From contig NZ_PYGC01000002.1 of the NCBI RefSeq assembly GCF_003014495.1, positions 496,001 through 560,000 of the forward strand: a stretch of 64,000 nt of DNA, in the 5' to 3' direction. The DNA is from Prolixibacter denitrificans (GTDB taxonomy: Bacteria > Bacteroidota > Bacteroidia > Bacteroidales > Prolixibacteraceae). Of the stretch, positions 35,582 through 45,688 are shown piece by piece. The notes beneath the pieces were generated by a model. It worked only from the letters and a program-made list of their open reading frames with translations. It did no database searches and had not been told where the DNA came from. The translations under genes and the position numbers were made by a program. The number at the start of each line of letters is the position of its first letter. Position 1 is the first letter of the stretch.

Positions 35582-37282
35582 ATGACGGAAAAGAAAACCA
35601 CAACCGAAGGAGCTGAAAAAAAGGCTCCTAAGAATTTTATACATCAGCAGATTGACGCTGATTTGGCCGAAGGTAAGAATGGTGGACGTGTTCATACTCG
35701 TTTCCCCCCGGAGCCTAATGGCTATTTGCATATCGGTCATGCCAAATCGATTTGCCTGAATTTTGGTTTAGCAGAAAAATATGGCGGCCTGACCAACCTG
35801 CGTTTCGACGATACTAACCCGACGAAAGAGGAAACCGAATACGTTGATTCCATTAAGGCCGACGTTCACTGGCTCGGTTTTGACTGGGGCGATCGGGAAT
35901 ACTACGCCTCTGATTATTTTGACAAGCTGTATGAGTTCGCCGTAACATTAATCAAGCGCGGACTCGCTTATGTCGATTTACAGGGACAGGAAATGATCAG
36001 TCAGCAACGTGGTACGCCGCAACGTCCGGGAATTGAAAGTCCGTACCGAAATACTTCGCCGGAAGAAAACCTGATGCATTTCGAGAAAATGCGGAACGGA
36101 GAATACGAGGAAGGTCATTGCGTGTTGCGTGCCAAGGTTGATATGGCATCGCCGAACATGCACATGCGCGATCCGTTGATGTATCGTGTCCTGAAAAAGA
36201 CGCATCACCGTACAGGTGACAAGTGGTGCATCTACCCGATGTATGATTTCGCGCACGGACAGAGTGACTATTGGGAAGGAATTACCCATTCGATTTGTAC
36301 GCTGGAATTTGAGATTCACCGCCCGTTATATGACTGGTTCGTCGATCAATTGAAAACAGATGAGTATCGTCCGCGACAGATTGAGTTCTCGCGGTTGAAC
36401 CTGAGTTATACCGTCATGAGTAAGCGTCGTTTGCTCGAGCTTGTTCAGAAAGGATACGTTAGTGGATGGGACGATCCGCGTATGCCCACTATTTCCGGCC
36501 TTCGCCGAAGAGGGTATACGCCCGAATCAATCCGGAAATTTTCTGAGCGAATTGGTGTAACCAAGGTCGACGGCGTGACCGATGTCGCTCTTCTGGAACA
36601 TGCTGTTCGCGAAGATTTGAACAAGCGTGCCCAGCGTGTGATGGGTGTTTTGAATCCGTTGAAAGTGGTAATCACCAACTATCCGGAAGGAGAAGAGGAA
36701 AACACCGAAGCAGTTAATAATCCGGAAGATGAAAGCATGGGCAAACGTAGTGTGCCGTTTTCCAGGGAGCTTTATATCGAACGTGACGACTTTATGGAAG
36801 ACCCGCCACGGAAGTTTTTCCGTCTGGCACCGGGCCGCGAAGTCCGTTTGCGTTATGCATACTTCATTACTTGTAACGAAGTAATAAAAGACGAAAACGG
36901 AGAAGTTGTTGAATTGCGATGCACTTACGATCCGGAAACTAAGGGTGGAAATGCTCCCGACGGGCGGAAAGTGAAAGCGACGCTTCACTGGGTTTCAGCC
37001 AAGCATGCGGTAAAAGCAGAAGTACGGCTTTACGATCGCTTGTTTAATGATCCGGATCCGGCCGGCCACAAGGATGTTGACTTCAAGGAATTCCTGAATC
37101 CTGATTCGCTGGAGATTCGTTCGGAGTGTTATGTCGAACCTTTCGTGAAGGATGCGAAACCACTGGATCATTTCCAGTTTGAGCGCGTCGGTTATTTCAA
37201 CCTCGATCCGGACTCAACACCGGAGCATATGCGTTTTAACCGCACGGTTCCGCTCAGGGAAACCTGGAAAAAGATGCAATAA
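35582..37282 (+). CDS. glnS: Glutaminyl-tRNA synthetase
   Basis: Class I synthetase charging tRNA-Gln, 566 residues. HIGH motif in [22 protein letters not shown]-type motif as [11 protein letters not shown], and the GlnRS-specific [17 protein letters not shown]. The C-terminal anticodon-binding beta barrels are present ([30 protein letters not shown]). The start at 35582 follows the -7 box. The short charged N terminus ([15 protein letters not shown]) is typical. Having glnS means tRNA-Gln can be charged directly. A strong terminator follows. Confidence 0.95.
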   Translation: MTEKKTTTEGAEKKAPKNFIHQQIDADLAEGKNGGRVHTRFPPEPNGYLHIGHAKSICLNFGLAEKYGGLTNLRFDDTNPTKEETEYVDSIKADVHWLGFDWGDREYYASDYFDKLYEFAVTLIKRGLAYVDLQGQEMISQQRGTPQRPGIESPYRNTSPEENLMHFEKMRNGEYEEGHCVLRAKVDMASPNMHMRDPLMYRVLKKTHHRTGDKWCIYPMYDFAHGQSDYWEGITHSICTLEFEIHRPLYDWFVDQLKTDEYRPRQIEFSRLNLSYTVMSKRRLLELVQKGYVSGWDDPRMPTISGLRRRGYTPESIRKFSERIGVTKVDGVTDVALLEHAVREDLNKRAQRVMGVLNPLKVVITNYPEGEEENTEAVNNPEDESMGKRSVPFSRELYIERDDFMEDPPRKFFRLAPGREVRLRYAYFITCNEVIKDENGEVVELRCTYDPETKGGNAPDGRKVKATLHWVSAKHAVKAEVRLYDRLFNDPDPAGHKDVDFKEFLNPDSLEIRSECYVEPFVKDAKPLDHFQFERVGYFNLDPDSTPEHMRFNRTVPLRETWKKMQ

Positions 37283-37303
37283 GTTTAAACAGATGATATA
37301 TAG

Positions 37304-37346
37304 AAAAGAGTTGTCTCCGGTTTACGCCGGAGACAGCTCTTTTTTT
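37304..37346. terminator. Strong terminator between glnS and the DUF4395 gene
   Basis: A 17-bp stem with one wobble: AAAAGAG-TTGTCTCCGG pairs with CCGGAGACAG-CTCTTTT, loop TTTACG, then further T. It works for glnS and, by symmetry, could also stop the convergent transcript. Confidence 0.9.
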
Positions 37347-37370
37347 GTCATATCTTTTTTCCCTGTCTCG

Positions 37371-37826
37371 TTAAATCTTTTTCCTGTTCTTGTTGAAGAA
37401 GGGAAGGACAGCGTAGGTGTAAACGTAACATCCCATGCAGAAACCCACGCTCCACTCCAAAAACGCAAAAACCGTAAGGACTCCCATGACAATTTGTGAG
37501 GCCAAAACATAATGGGTGAGCAGAAGAATAAAGGATACAACAGAAAACAGAAAGCCAACGCGAGCTGCGAAAATTTTCGGCCCCTTATTAATCTGTTTCG
37601 ATTGAAATGGAACAAATTGGGTGAGTCCGGCGCCGGAACACGCCAGTATGCTGGTGTTCTTCATTCCAAAACCACGTGAATAGAAATCAATGGCCAGAAA
37701 GGCCGCGGCAAACAGGTTCGGTTTTACGGTAAACAAAACAGCAATAATGAAACTGAGCAAAGCGGTACCTCGTACGGCTTTCTCGTCGACTTTTTCAGTC
37801 GATACGGGGCAAATAAGTGAGCTCAT
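37371..37826 (-). CDS. DUF4395 membrane protein
   Basis: A 151-residue membrane protein starting SLICPVSTEKVDEKAVRGTA, the DUF4395 signature with its early Cys. It has about four hydrophobic segments and a late CMGCYVY motif. Function is unknown in the family. Some members occur with thiol or sulfur proteins. It follows the MATE gene by 24 bp on the same strand, so it is probably in one operon. Confidence 0.78.
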   Translation of the reverse strand: MSSLICPVSTEKVDEKAVRGTALLSFIIAVLFTVKPNLFAAAFLAIDFYSRGFGMKNTSILACSGAGLTQFVPFQSKQINKGPKIFAARVGFLFSVVSFILLLTHYVLASQIVMGVLTVFAFLEWSVGFCMGCYVYTYAVLPFFNKNRKKI

Positions 37827-37850
37827 ATGAATTCAATTATTAGGGTTAAA

Positions 37851-39215
37851 CTAAGTTTTAGACGTATGAATGTGTGCAACCTTACGAATTTTTTTCCGGG
37901 TATAAAAAAAAGTATAAATGGCTGCTGTCCAGTTTACGATAAAAAGGCTCCACCAGATTCCTTTTGTGCCCCAATTTAATATCACAGCTAGAAAATAGAA
38001 CAGGGGCAGGGGCACGAGTAATCTTCTATATAGTCCAATCCATATGGCATACATGGGCTTTTTCATTCCTTGCAAAGTAGAGACAGAAATATTCAAAATA
38101 ATGTAGGAAAGGAAATAAAAAACACCTACGTGGAGGTATTCAACGCCTATTCCGACCACATCGGGATCTTCGGTGAAAAATCCGACCAACTGTCTCGCAA
38201 AGAAGAAAACCAGCGTGGAACCAATCAGAATGATGATAATCCCGTAGGTCTGGCTCAATTTCCAGGTTTCATAAACACGGTGTAACAAAAGGGCGCCCAT
38301 GTTTTGGCCCGTAAGCGTCAGTGTGGCAATATTCAATCCGATGGTCGGTAGTAAAGCCATCTGCTCTATCCGAATGGCAATCCCGAATGCAGCAACCGTG
38401 TTGGCTCCAAATCTTCCGGCGAAAGCCGTAATGATAAAAATTCCCAGCGCGATTGTCATCATATTTAAACTGGCCGGGAATCCCTGCTTGAAGAGGTTGG
38501 TGAAAAACAGCTTTCTCGGAAAAAGTTCACGGTAGTTTAAGTGAAGAAGAATGCCGCGACTCCGAACCACGAATAGCAGGTAAAACATGCCGATGAATTG
38601 AATCATAACGGTCGAAAGGGCAATGCCTTTTATACCCATCGCGGGAACTCCCAGGCCTCCGAACATGAACCAGGGGTCGAATCCGAGGTTCAAAAAGAAT
38701 CCGGCTATCAGGAAATTCCGGTAGGTGCGGGTGTCTCCCCGCGAGGTTAGGAAGGCGTTGAAGATATTATTCATCAGGAAAAAGACGGTGCCGCAAAGTA
38801 TTAGGTACATGTATTGCAGTGCCGTGTCGAGGTATTCGCCTTCAGCACCCATAATGCGGAAAAGTATGGGGGCAAGGAAGAAACCGATTATCGTGAGCAG
38901 TACTGAGTTGACGATAGCAAACGAGATAGCCTGAATGCCGTACAACCGGGCTTCCTTAAATTTTCCCGCGCCCAGCGCATGAGATATGAGAGCAGTTGTT
39001 CCCGTTCCCAAACCGGTTCCCAGTGCCAGGATGATAAAGAAAACAGGGAAAGACAGTGACAGGGATGCCAGTACTTTCGTAGATAGAAGTCCGCCGTACC
39101 ACGTGTCGGCTACGTTGAACAGCGTGTTGAAAATGAAGCCAACACTGGCCGGAACCGCCAATTGCTTGATAAGTCCGGGTAGTGGCGCAGTTGTAAAATT
39201 AGATCGGCTGTTCAT
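37851..39215 (-). CDS. MATE-family efflux transporter
   Basis: A 454-residue transporter with 12 hydrophobic segments in two halves and MATE features (VADTWYGGLLSTKVLASLSLSFP, GTGLGTGTTALISHALGAGK, and in half two FGIAIRIEQMALLPTIGLN). MATE proteins export cationic drugs or metabolites using Na+ or H+ gradients. The substrate is unknown. Upstream gene of the pair with DUF4395. TAAATTTG at 39328-39321 on the minus strand could be its -7 box. Confidence 0.88.
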   Translation of the reverse strand: MNSRSNFTTAPLPGLIKQLAVPASVGFIFNTLFNVADTWYGGLLSTKVLASLSLSFPVFFIILALGTGLGTGTTALISHALGAGKFKEARLYGIQAISFAIVNSVLLTIIGFFLAPILFRIMGAEGEYLDTALQYMYLILCGTVFFLMNNIFNAFLTSRGDTRTYRNFLIAGFFLNLGFDPWFMFGGLGVPAMGIKGIALSTVMIQFIGMFYLLFVVRSRGILLHLNYRELFPRKLFFTNLFKQGFPASLNMMTIALGIFIITAFAGRFGANTVAAFGIAIRIEQMALLPTIGLNIATLTLTGQNMGALLLHRVYETWKLSQTYGIIIILIGSTLVFFFARQLVGFFTEDPDVVGIGVEYLHVGVFYFLSYIILNISVSTLQGMKKPMYAIWIGLYRRLLVPLPLFYFLAVILNWGTKGIWWSLFIVNWTAAIYTFFYTRKKIRKVAHIHTSKT

Positions 39216-39394
39216 GTTAAGTTATCCTCGTGTTTAACAAATTACTGGCAAAATGCAGGTAAAGTACTTGCATATACTGACTCTCCAACAATTTATTTTT
39301 TGTAGTGTTTCATTTTATGACAAATTTATAAGTTGTAAATTGTAGGTAATGACCCCCAAAGCTTTTGTTCACCTACATTTTCGGAGGATAACTT

Positions 39395-42115
39395 ATGAGA
39401 GTTTCTTTTAAGATAGATTATCAGACTGTTTGGGGACAACGACTTTATGTTTTGGGCTCCCGGCCTGAATTTGGCGAATGGAACCCCGATCGGGCTCTTG
39501 AGATGAAGAATAACTATCCGGGCGAATGGGAATTGATTATCAAAGTAGAAGATCTTGATTCGTGGGATTATAAATACCTCGTGAAAGACGATGACGGAGG
39601 CGTTTTGTGGGAGTGGGGAGGTAACCGACATGTTGATCTTTCGAAAGGGAAGTTTGATGAAGTTCGTATCCGGGATTTCTGGAGAACCTCGCAGGATGTA
39701 GAGAATACACTTTTCCATTCGGCTTTTACCCGTGTGCTGATGCAACGGAAACCATCCGGTAAGCGACAGAAACAGTTACATACTGGCCGGGTGTTGCGGG
39801 TGCAGGTACATGTTCCTAGGGTAAATCACCGGTACACTATTGCTTTATTGGGAAATCGCCCGGAATTAGGTGCCTGGAAAGAGCGGGACGCTCTCGTGAT
39901 GGATGATTCGCGTTTCCCGCTTTGGTCGGTGGATATTGATGCCTCGGAATTAGTGTTTCCACTGGAATTCAAATATGTCGTGTATGACGAGCGTGAGCGA
40001 AAAGTGATTTCGTGGGAAGATGGCAATAATCGTGTGATTCGTGATTTTGTCTGTAAAGAAGATAATAGCCTGAAAGTACATACCGACGAGAAGTTTCGTT
40101 TCCCGATTGGTGTTTGGCGGGGCGCGGGTGTGGCGCTGCCGGTATTTTCTATCCGGACCGAAAAAAGTGGAGGAATTGGTGAATTTCCTGACTTGAGAAT
40201 GTTGGTTGACTGGGCTAAGAAAACTGGTCTCAAGATGATACAGCTCCTTCCGGTCAATGAAACGGTGGCTACGCAAAGCTGGATTGATTCATACCCGTAC
40301 AAAGTTATTTCTGCGATGGCCCTGCACCCGGTTTATGCGAACATTGAACTAATGGGAGAGTTGAAAGACGGGAAGGTGATGCAGGATTTTCGGGAACAGC
40401 TTTACGAATTAAACCAGATGGAATCGGTTCCCTATGAGGAGGTTCACCGGGTTAAGTCGCGTTATTTTAAACAGCTGTTTGACCAAGAGATGGAAACGTT
40501 TCTGAATGATCGTGATTTTCTTCTGTTCTTCTCGGAAAACAAAGAGTGGCTGGTTCCTTATGCAGCATTTTGTTATTTGCGTGATCAGAATAAAACAGCC
40601 GCTCATCGTATGTGGAAGAAGTACGCCATCTATCGTCCAGAGGAGATACAGCAGCTTTGCGATCCGTCACAAAAACACTATCCCGATATTGCTGTCCACT
40701 ATTTCATTCAGTATCATCTCGACCGGCAGCTGCGTGATGCGTCGAACTATGCGCGGAAAAACGGAATCGTGCTGAAAATCGATATCCCGATAGGCGTTAG
40801 TCCCGATAGTGTTGAGACCTGGACACATCCCGAGTTATTTAACCTGGAGGAACAGATAGGTGCACCGCCGAATGAGGATGACGATATGGGACAAAACTGG
40901 GGATATCCGACCTACAACTGGGAGCGCATGGCGTATGATGGTTACGATTGGTGGCGCAAACGGTTACTAAAACTTGGCTCCTGGTTCGACGCTTATCGGC
41001 TGGCCCATGTGGTGGGATTCTTTCGTACGTGGGTAATTCCTTCTCCGCAAACCAGCGCTGATATGGGCTTTTTTGTGCCTTCTTTTCCGCTTACGCGGGA
41101 TGATATTATCGATGCCGGAATTCATTTCATCGAGGAGCGAATGACGCGGCCGTTTATCCGCGAATATTTTCTGTGGGATTTGTTCGGCGATTATACCGAT
41201 GAGGTGAAGAACAGGTACCTGGAAGAGTATGGTTCGGGTAAGTACAATCTTCGTCCGGAAGTAGATACACAAAGAAAAATTGCTATTCACTTTGAGCAGT
41301 TCAAGAAAGAAGGCAATCTTCCTGATAAGGAAACCCGGATTATGGAAGGCTTGAATTCGCTGGTTAGCGAGGTCCTGTTTTTGCGCGATCCGTATGACAA
41401 GTATAAGTTCCATCCCAGAATTCGCCTTCAGGATACTTATTCGTTCATTAACCTGGATGAAGAAACGCGTTATAGTTTCGAGCAGCTGTATGTGGATTAT
41501 TTCTACAAACGGCATGAAGATTTGTGGCGCGACAATGCTATGGTGAAACTTCCTGCTTTATTGCGCACTTCCGATATGATGGCTTTTGGCGATGATTTGG
41601 GCATGAATCCTGACTGTGTGCAGCAGGTGCTCAAAGAGTTGGGCATCCTAACGCTCGAGGTGCAACGCAGGCCTCATGATACCGAGGTGGAATTCGGGCA
41701 CCCGTCCGATGCGCCGTACCTGTCAGTCTGCACTACTTCGAGCCACGATATGACGACCATCAGGGGATGGTGGGAAGAAGACTACGAGCGTAGTAGCCGG
41801 TTTTTCCATAACCTGTTGGGACATGCAGGCGAAGTGCCGCATTTCATGGAACCATGGATAGCGCGTGATATTATCAATCAGCATTTGTGGTCGCCGGCTA
41901 TGTGGGCCATCTTTCCTTTGCAGGATTTACTGGCCATGGACGGTGAATTGCGCTGGGAGAAGATATGGAACGAGCGGATTAACATCCCGGGGATAACCTA
42001 TTACTATTGGCGCTACCGGATGCATTTGAAGATGGAAGAGTTGTTGCGCTCCGATGGCTTTAACCATGCGTTGAGTAAGATGATCGAGCAGTCGGGTAGA
42101 AATAACGATTATTAA
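39395..42115 (+). CDS. malQ: 4-alpha-glucanotransferase (amylomaltase) with two CBM20 domains
   Basis: A 906-residue GH77 enzyme that moves alpha-1,4-glucan chains between acceptors. Two starch-binding CBM20 domains come first (about 1-110, LYVLGSRPEFGEWNPDRAL; about 130-235, IALLGNRPELGAWKERDAL). The catalytic barrel follows with SYPYKVISAMALHP, the nucleophile-region RLAHVVGFFRTW and late SSHDMTTIRGWWEED. This double-CBM20 form resembles plant DPE2 and Bacteroidota MalQ. There is no signal peptide, so it acts inside on glycogen or imported glucan. GGAGG at 39380 is a ribosome site. A pullulanase gene lies 3.6 kb on. Confidence 0.92.
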   Translation: MRVSFKIDYQTVWGQRLYVLGSRPEFGEWNPDRALEMKNNYPGEWELIIKVEDLDSWDYKYLVKDDDGGVLWEWGGNRHVDLSKGKFDEVRIRDFWRTSQDVENTLFHSAFTRVLMQRKPSGKRQKQLHTGRVLRVQVHVPRVNHRYTIALLGNRPELGAWKERDALVMDDSRFPLWSVDIDASELVFPLEFKYVVYDERERKVISWEDGNNRVIRDFVCKEDNSLKVHTDEKFRFPIGVWRGAGVALPVFSIRTEKSGGIGEFPDLRMLVDWAKKTGLKMIQLLPVNETVATQSWIDSYPYKVISAMALHPVYANIELMGELKDGKVMQDFREQLYELNQMESVPYEEVHRVKSRYFKQLFDQEMETFLNDRDFLLFFSENKEWLVPYAAFCYLRDQNKTAAHRMWKKYAIYRPEEIQQLCDPSQKHYPDIAVHYFIQYHLDRQLRDASNYARKNGIVLKIDIPIGVSPDSVETWTHPELFNLEEQIGAPPNEDDDMGQNWGYPTYNWERMAYDGYDWWRKRLLKLGSWFDAYRLAHVVGFFRTWVIPSPQTSADMGFFVPSFPLTRDDIIDAGIHFIEERMTRPFIREYFLWDLFGDYTDEVKNRYLEEYGSGKYNLRPEVDTQRKIAIHFEQFKKEGNLPDKETRIMEGLNSLVSEVLFLRDPYDKYKFHPRIRLQDTYSFINLDEETRYSFEQLYVDYFYKRHEDLWRDNAMVKLPALLRTSDMMAFGDDLGMNPDCVQQVLKELGILTLEVQRRPHDTEVEFGHPSDAPYLSVCTTSSHDMTTIRGWWEEDYERSSRFFHNLLGHAGEVPHFMEPWIARDIINQHLWSPAMWAIFPLQDLLAMDGELRWEKIWNERINIPGITYYYWRYRMHLKMEELLRSDGFNHALSKMIEQSGRNNDY

Positions 42116-42162
42116 TTTTTCGCTGTTTACCGATAATTAAGCGGGATTTACCGATTTAGCAT

Positions 42163-42192
42163 TTTGGATTCTGCTCTTTCGGGCTATTTTTG
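42163..42192 (+). promoter_or_regulatory. Promoter of the LiaF/LytS/LytTR operon
   Basis: TTTG at 42163, an 18-nt spacer, then TATTTTTG at 42185: both boxes match the Bacteroidota consensus. It is 24 bp before the ATG. Confidence 0.7.
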
Positions 42193-42216
42193 AGGTAAAC
42201 AATAAAAGTTAATATC

Positions 42217-42957
42217 ATGACATCAAACCATAATCCGCATTTCCCTCAGGATGATTTTGCGAAGCCTTATCGTTCTCATAAAGGAAATCGTCCACTCCTG
42301 GGATTGATACTGGTCCTGATTGGAGTTATCTTGATTGCCGATAATTCCGGATGGATACGTCCTTCAATATCAAGGATTGTTATTAGCTGGCAAATGCTGC
42401 TTATTGTCATTGGCTTATTTAACCTCGCCAAACGAGTTGTTACACCTGGTCTTATTTTAATCGCTATTGGAGGGTTTTTCCTCTTGCCCCGCATTTCGGG
42501 TGTCCCCGATAATATCGTTTATAATTTCTGGCCGGCTGTACTGGTCATTGTCGGTCTGGTATTTTTAATGGATCGAACACGGCACGGAGCGAACTTTAAA
42601 AAAGGGGTGAATTCAACGGACTATTTTGACGAAGTCGCTGTGCTGGGCGGACGTGAAACTTCCCTGGTAACCAATAATTTTAAAGGCGGAAAAGTGACGA
42701 CTATTTTTGGTGGTTGTACATTTAATCTGTTGAAGGCAAACCCGGCAGAAAACTGTACCATCGATATGTTCACTATGTTTGGCGGTTCCAAGTTCATCGT
42801 ACCATCCGATTGGAATGTGAAAGTGGAGGTCGTTGCTATTCTCGGCGGATTCTCTGACAAGCGCTCTATCTCATTGAGTGAAGTCGATAGTAACAAAGTA
42901 GTAGTTATAAAGGGGTTTGCTATTTTTGGCGGCGGAGAAGTGGCCAATTTACCATAA
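42217..42957 (+). CDS. LiaF-like membrane protein
   Basis: A 246-residue protein with four hydrophobic segments (about 27-43, 53-70, 74-90, 105-118), then a soluble LiaF/DUF2154-type domain with repeated glycine turns (AVLGGRETS, TIFGGCTFNL, TMFGGSKFIV, AILGGFSDKR). LiaF-type proteins restrain envelope-stress two-component systems in Gram-positive bacteria. Here it is the first gene of an operon with a histidine kinase 18 bp downstream and a LytTR regulator, so a sensing or restraining role is likely. Confidence 0.8.
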   Translation: MTSNHNPHFPQDDFAKPYRSHKGNRPLLGLILVLIGVILIADNSGWIRPSISRIVISWQMLLIVIGLFNLAKRVVTPGLILIAIGGFFLLPRISGVPDNIVYNFWPAVLVIVGLVFLMDRTRHGANFKKGVNSTDYFDEVAVLGGRETSLVTNNFKGGKVTTIFGGCTFNLLKANPAENCTIDMFTMFGGSKFIVPSDWNVKVEVVAILGGFSDKRSISLSEVDSNKVVVIKGFAIFGGGEVANLP

Positions 42958-42975
42958 CCATCTAACCACTAATCT

Positions 42976-44046
42976 ATGACTCACCCGTTTATTGCTAACA
43001 GGCGTTTTCTGGTCATATATCTATCGGTCCTGATTGTTATCGGGATCGGTATCTTTCTGGTGCTGGCTTTGAATAATCCAGTGCCCTGGTGGTTTGCCTT
43101 TACAGACAGTTTTGTCAATATCGTGCTCTTCGGGGGTATGGGATTAGGCGTTTGGTATATGGTAATATATACCGATCCGGATGAAATGAGCCGGTTGCAG
43201 TTTTTAGGGAATCATATCGCAGCTGCCCTGATATTTATTTCCTTGTGGCTTTTTGTTGGCGGAGTAATCGTTCATTTGTTTGTTCAGTCGCCCACTTATT
43301 ACGGGTTTTATGAGAATAGTTATCCTGGCCGTGCCTGGACTTGCCTGTTGCTCTACGTCCTGCTGGTTTTGTTTTATTATCTGATTGTTTACTACCGGAA
43401 TTTCAGGGAAAAGGTAGAACGTACAGCACAGCTGGAATCAATGGTGAAGGAATCTGAACTGAAAGCTCTGAAGTCGCAAATCAATCCACATTTCCTGTTC
43501 AACAGTTTAAATTCCATTGCTTCATTGACGATGACAAAGCCGGAACGCGCCCGCGAAATGGTGGTATGCCTTTCCGAATTTATGCGGTATTCGCTTAAAA
43601 GCCGGAACGAGGATAAAGTTACCCTGAATCAGGAGTTGCACAATATCGAGTTGTACCTGAAAATAGAGAAGGTGCGATTTGGTAGCAAGTTAAAGTATCA
43701 TATTGATGTTGAAGATGCGGCCGGAGAAAGCATTGTGCCTAACCTGATATTGCAACCGGTTTTTGAAAATGCCATTAAATACGGTGTTTATGAGGCGATT
43801 GAACCCGTTGAGATTAGACTGAAAGCAGTGGTGGTGGCTGAATTTCTTGTTCTCGATATTGAAAATGATTTTGACCCGGAAGCAGTTCCAACAAAAGGTG
43901 AAGGAGTGGGACTCCGAAATATTGGGAGCCGGCTAAGGGTGATGTACGGACGTAGTGGGCTGCTGGATGTTGAGAAGCGGATGAATACATTTCACGTTCA
44001 TATGAAAATTCCTCAGGACGAAGTTGATAAGTCGAAGAATATCTAA
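42976..44046 (+). CDS. LytS/YehU-type sensor histidine kinase
   Basis: A 356-residue membrane kinase. Four N-terminal membrane segments are followed by the His_kinase domain with the phospho-acceptor His172 in QINPHFLFNSLNS. The ATP site is seen as NLILQPVFENAIKYGV and GEGVGLRNIGSRL. There is no separate periplasmic sensor domain, so the signal is probably sensed within the membrane or via the LiaF-like partner. The cognate LytTR regulator starts 50 bp downstream. Confidence 0.9.
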   Translation: MTHPFIANRRFLVIYLSVLIVIGIGIFLVLALNNPVPWWFAFTDSFVNIVLFGGMGLGVWYMVIYTDPDEMSRLQFLGNHIAAALIFISLWLFVGGVIVHLFVQSPTYYGFYENSYPGRAWTCLLLYVLLVLFYYLIVYYRNFREKVERTAQLESMVKESELKALKSQINPHFLFNSLNSIASLTMTKPERAREMVVCLSEFMRYSLKSRNEDKVTLNQELHNIELYLKIEKVRFGSKLKYHIDVEDAAGESIVPNLILQPVFENAIKYGVYEAIEPVEIRLKAVVVAEFLVLDIENDFDPEAVPTKGEGVGLRNIGSRLRVMYGRSGLLDVEKRMNTFHVHMKIPQDEVDKSKNI

Positions 44047-44096
44047 AGAATATTGCTTGTCATCTTAGCATTGAATCAATTGAAAACCTTTTTGCC

Positions 44097-44849
44097 ATGA
44101 AAAAATATCGCGTCCTTGTTGTTGATGATGAAGATCTGGCCCGTGAATTATTAATTGAATACCTCAAAGAAGACCAACGTGTTGAAGTGATCGGAGAATG
44201 TTCGAACGGGCTTGAAGGAGTGAAGGCCGTTCAGGAGCTGCATCCCGATTTGGTGTTCCTGGATATTCAGATGCCTAAAGTCAACGGTTTTGAGATGCTG
44301 GAGCTGCTGACCGAGCCGCCGGAAATTATTTTTTCCACGGCATTCGATCAATATGCCATCCGCGCCTTCGAGATGAACGCTGTTGATTACTTGTTGAAAC
44401 CTTACCCGATTGAGCGACTTTCGCAAGCTGTTGATAAAGCCATCGAACGAATCGAGAAAAAAGATATCGACCAGCTGCCTGTTGAACAGTTAGTCAGTGA
44501 TCACGACGATCAGGTGGTTCATGTGGAACGGATTGTTGTTAAATCCGGGAGTAAAATCCACATCATTCCGGCCAGCGATATCCGCTACATCGAGTCACAA
44601 GATGACTATGTGATGATCTACTGGAAGAATGAACATGCAATGAAACAGAAGACGATGAAATACTTCGAGACTCACCTCGATCCGCAGCAGTTTATCCGTA
44701 TTCATCGTTCTTATCTGGTGAATGTTTCACAAATCAACGAAATTCAGCAGTACGAAAAAGAGTCATGGATATTGCAGCTTAATGGTGGTGAAAAGCTGAA
44801 GGTTAGTAAATCGGGCTACCGGAATCTTCGGGAGCGACTGAGTTTTTAA
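44097..44849 (+). CDS. LytTR-family response regulator
   Basis: A 250-residue regulator. The receiver domain has the acidic pocket VVDDEDLA and phospho-site Asp56 (FLDIQMPK), the Thr/Ser switch (FSTAFDQYA) and Lys (LLKPYP). The C-terminal LytTR DNA-binding domain (about 145-248) has IRYIESQDDYVMIYW, FIRIHRSYLVNVSQI and LPLKVSKS-like end (LKVSKSGY). It is probably activated by the adjacent kinase. Targets are not visible; its own operon and the flanking glucan genes are candidates. Confidence 0.92.
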   Translation: MKKYRVLVVDDEDLARELLIEYLKEDQRVEVIGECSNGLEGVKAVQELHPDLVFLDIQMPKVNGFEMLELLTEPPEIIFSTAFDQYAIRAFEMNAVDYLLKPYPIERLSQAVDKAIERIEKKDIDQLPVEQLVSDHDDQVVHVERIVVKSGSKIHIIPASDIRYIESQDDYVMIYWKNEHAMKQKTMKYFETHLDPQQFIRIHRSYLVNVSQINEIQQYEKESWILQLNGGEKLKVSKSGYRNLRERLSF

Positions 44850-45157
44850 TTTCACTGTTGATAAAATGTGAATAACAACCGCTTTTTTCAACTTTCTGCT
44901 AACTGGCATCTGGAAAATGGCAAATGTCAAAAGAGCTTTAATTCAAATTTATTCACCGTCAGTAAAAGTATTCCACAAGGTTTTAACTATTATTTGAACG
45001 GACTGGATTGAGTTTTCAACAATATATTCACAGGGTTTGAACAGGATTAGTTTGTGTCAGGGTTTCTCTATAAAGATATTTTGGTAATCGACTGGTTTTT
45101 ATGCGGGAATATTCGCAGAATTCCCTTCTTTTGTGTGATTAAATCCTGCACCAGAGG
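44850..45157. other. AT-rich gap with an inverted repeat
   Basis: About 300 bases without a gene. GGGAAT and ATTCCC form a small hairpin at 45105-45125 followed by TTCTTTT, perhaps a weak terminator. No clear promoter box was seen for the next gene. Confidence 0.45.
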
Positions 45158-45685
45158 ATGATTGCATGTGTTACACTTTCGGTAAATAGTTTATTAGCGT
45201 TGCATAATGTCGGACCTGAAGGGTACAAGATACTTTGGGCACTGGCTGCTTTGCTCGTGCCGCTAATCGTGTACTATTTATGGAGGAGGGTTTCGTGGAG
45301 ACGACTGTTCAGCGCGTCGAAAAACCCTGAATCAGATAACGGAGAATTGTCATTATCGCTTTTCGGTGAACCGGAATTCAGACCCATTGTTTTGTATGTC
45401 AGAATGAAAAATCATTCGGACCGCATAATCGATATTGAAGCGCCGGTAATTGTGTTTAAACGATGGCGAAGCTCCCGAAAATTCCGGATACGGAAAGTAA
45501 ATGAATCGGAGATTTATCCGCTGTTGTTGGATTCCGGCCAAACCCACGAGCTAACCGTGCAACTCGAACCTTTTTATCGGAAGGAACCCATTCTGAGAAC
45601 AGCAACCAGGGTGAGAGTGGAAGTCGCGGAAGTGAATGGAAATATTCGGCTCGAAAGCCAGATTGTGCGTTTAAAATGGATATAG
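45158..45685 (+). CDS. Unknown single-span membrane protein
   Basis: A 175-residue protein with one hydrophobic segment (about 25-42) followed by a basic stop-transfer run (WRRVSWRRLF) and a cytoplasmic beta-rich domain (LYVRMKNHSDRIIDIEAPVIVF, RVEVAEVNGNIRLESQIV). I do not recognise the family. It ends 3 bp before the pullulanase start, so translation of the two is probably linked. Confidence 0.6.
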   Translation: MIACVTLSVNSLLALHNVGPEGYKILWALAALLVPLIVYYLWRRVSWRRLFSASKNPESDNGELSLSLFGEPEFRPIVLYVRMKNHSDRIIDIEAPVIVFKRWRSSRKFRIRKVNESEIYPLLLDSGQTHELTVQLEPFYRKEPILRTATRVRVEVAEVNGNIRLESQIVRLKWI

Positions 45686-45688
45686 ACT

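Noticed and set aside
45105-45125. Inverted repeat as a LytTR binding site
   Set aside because: LytTR proteins usually bind direct repeats; this is a simple small hairpin and may be a weak terminator.
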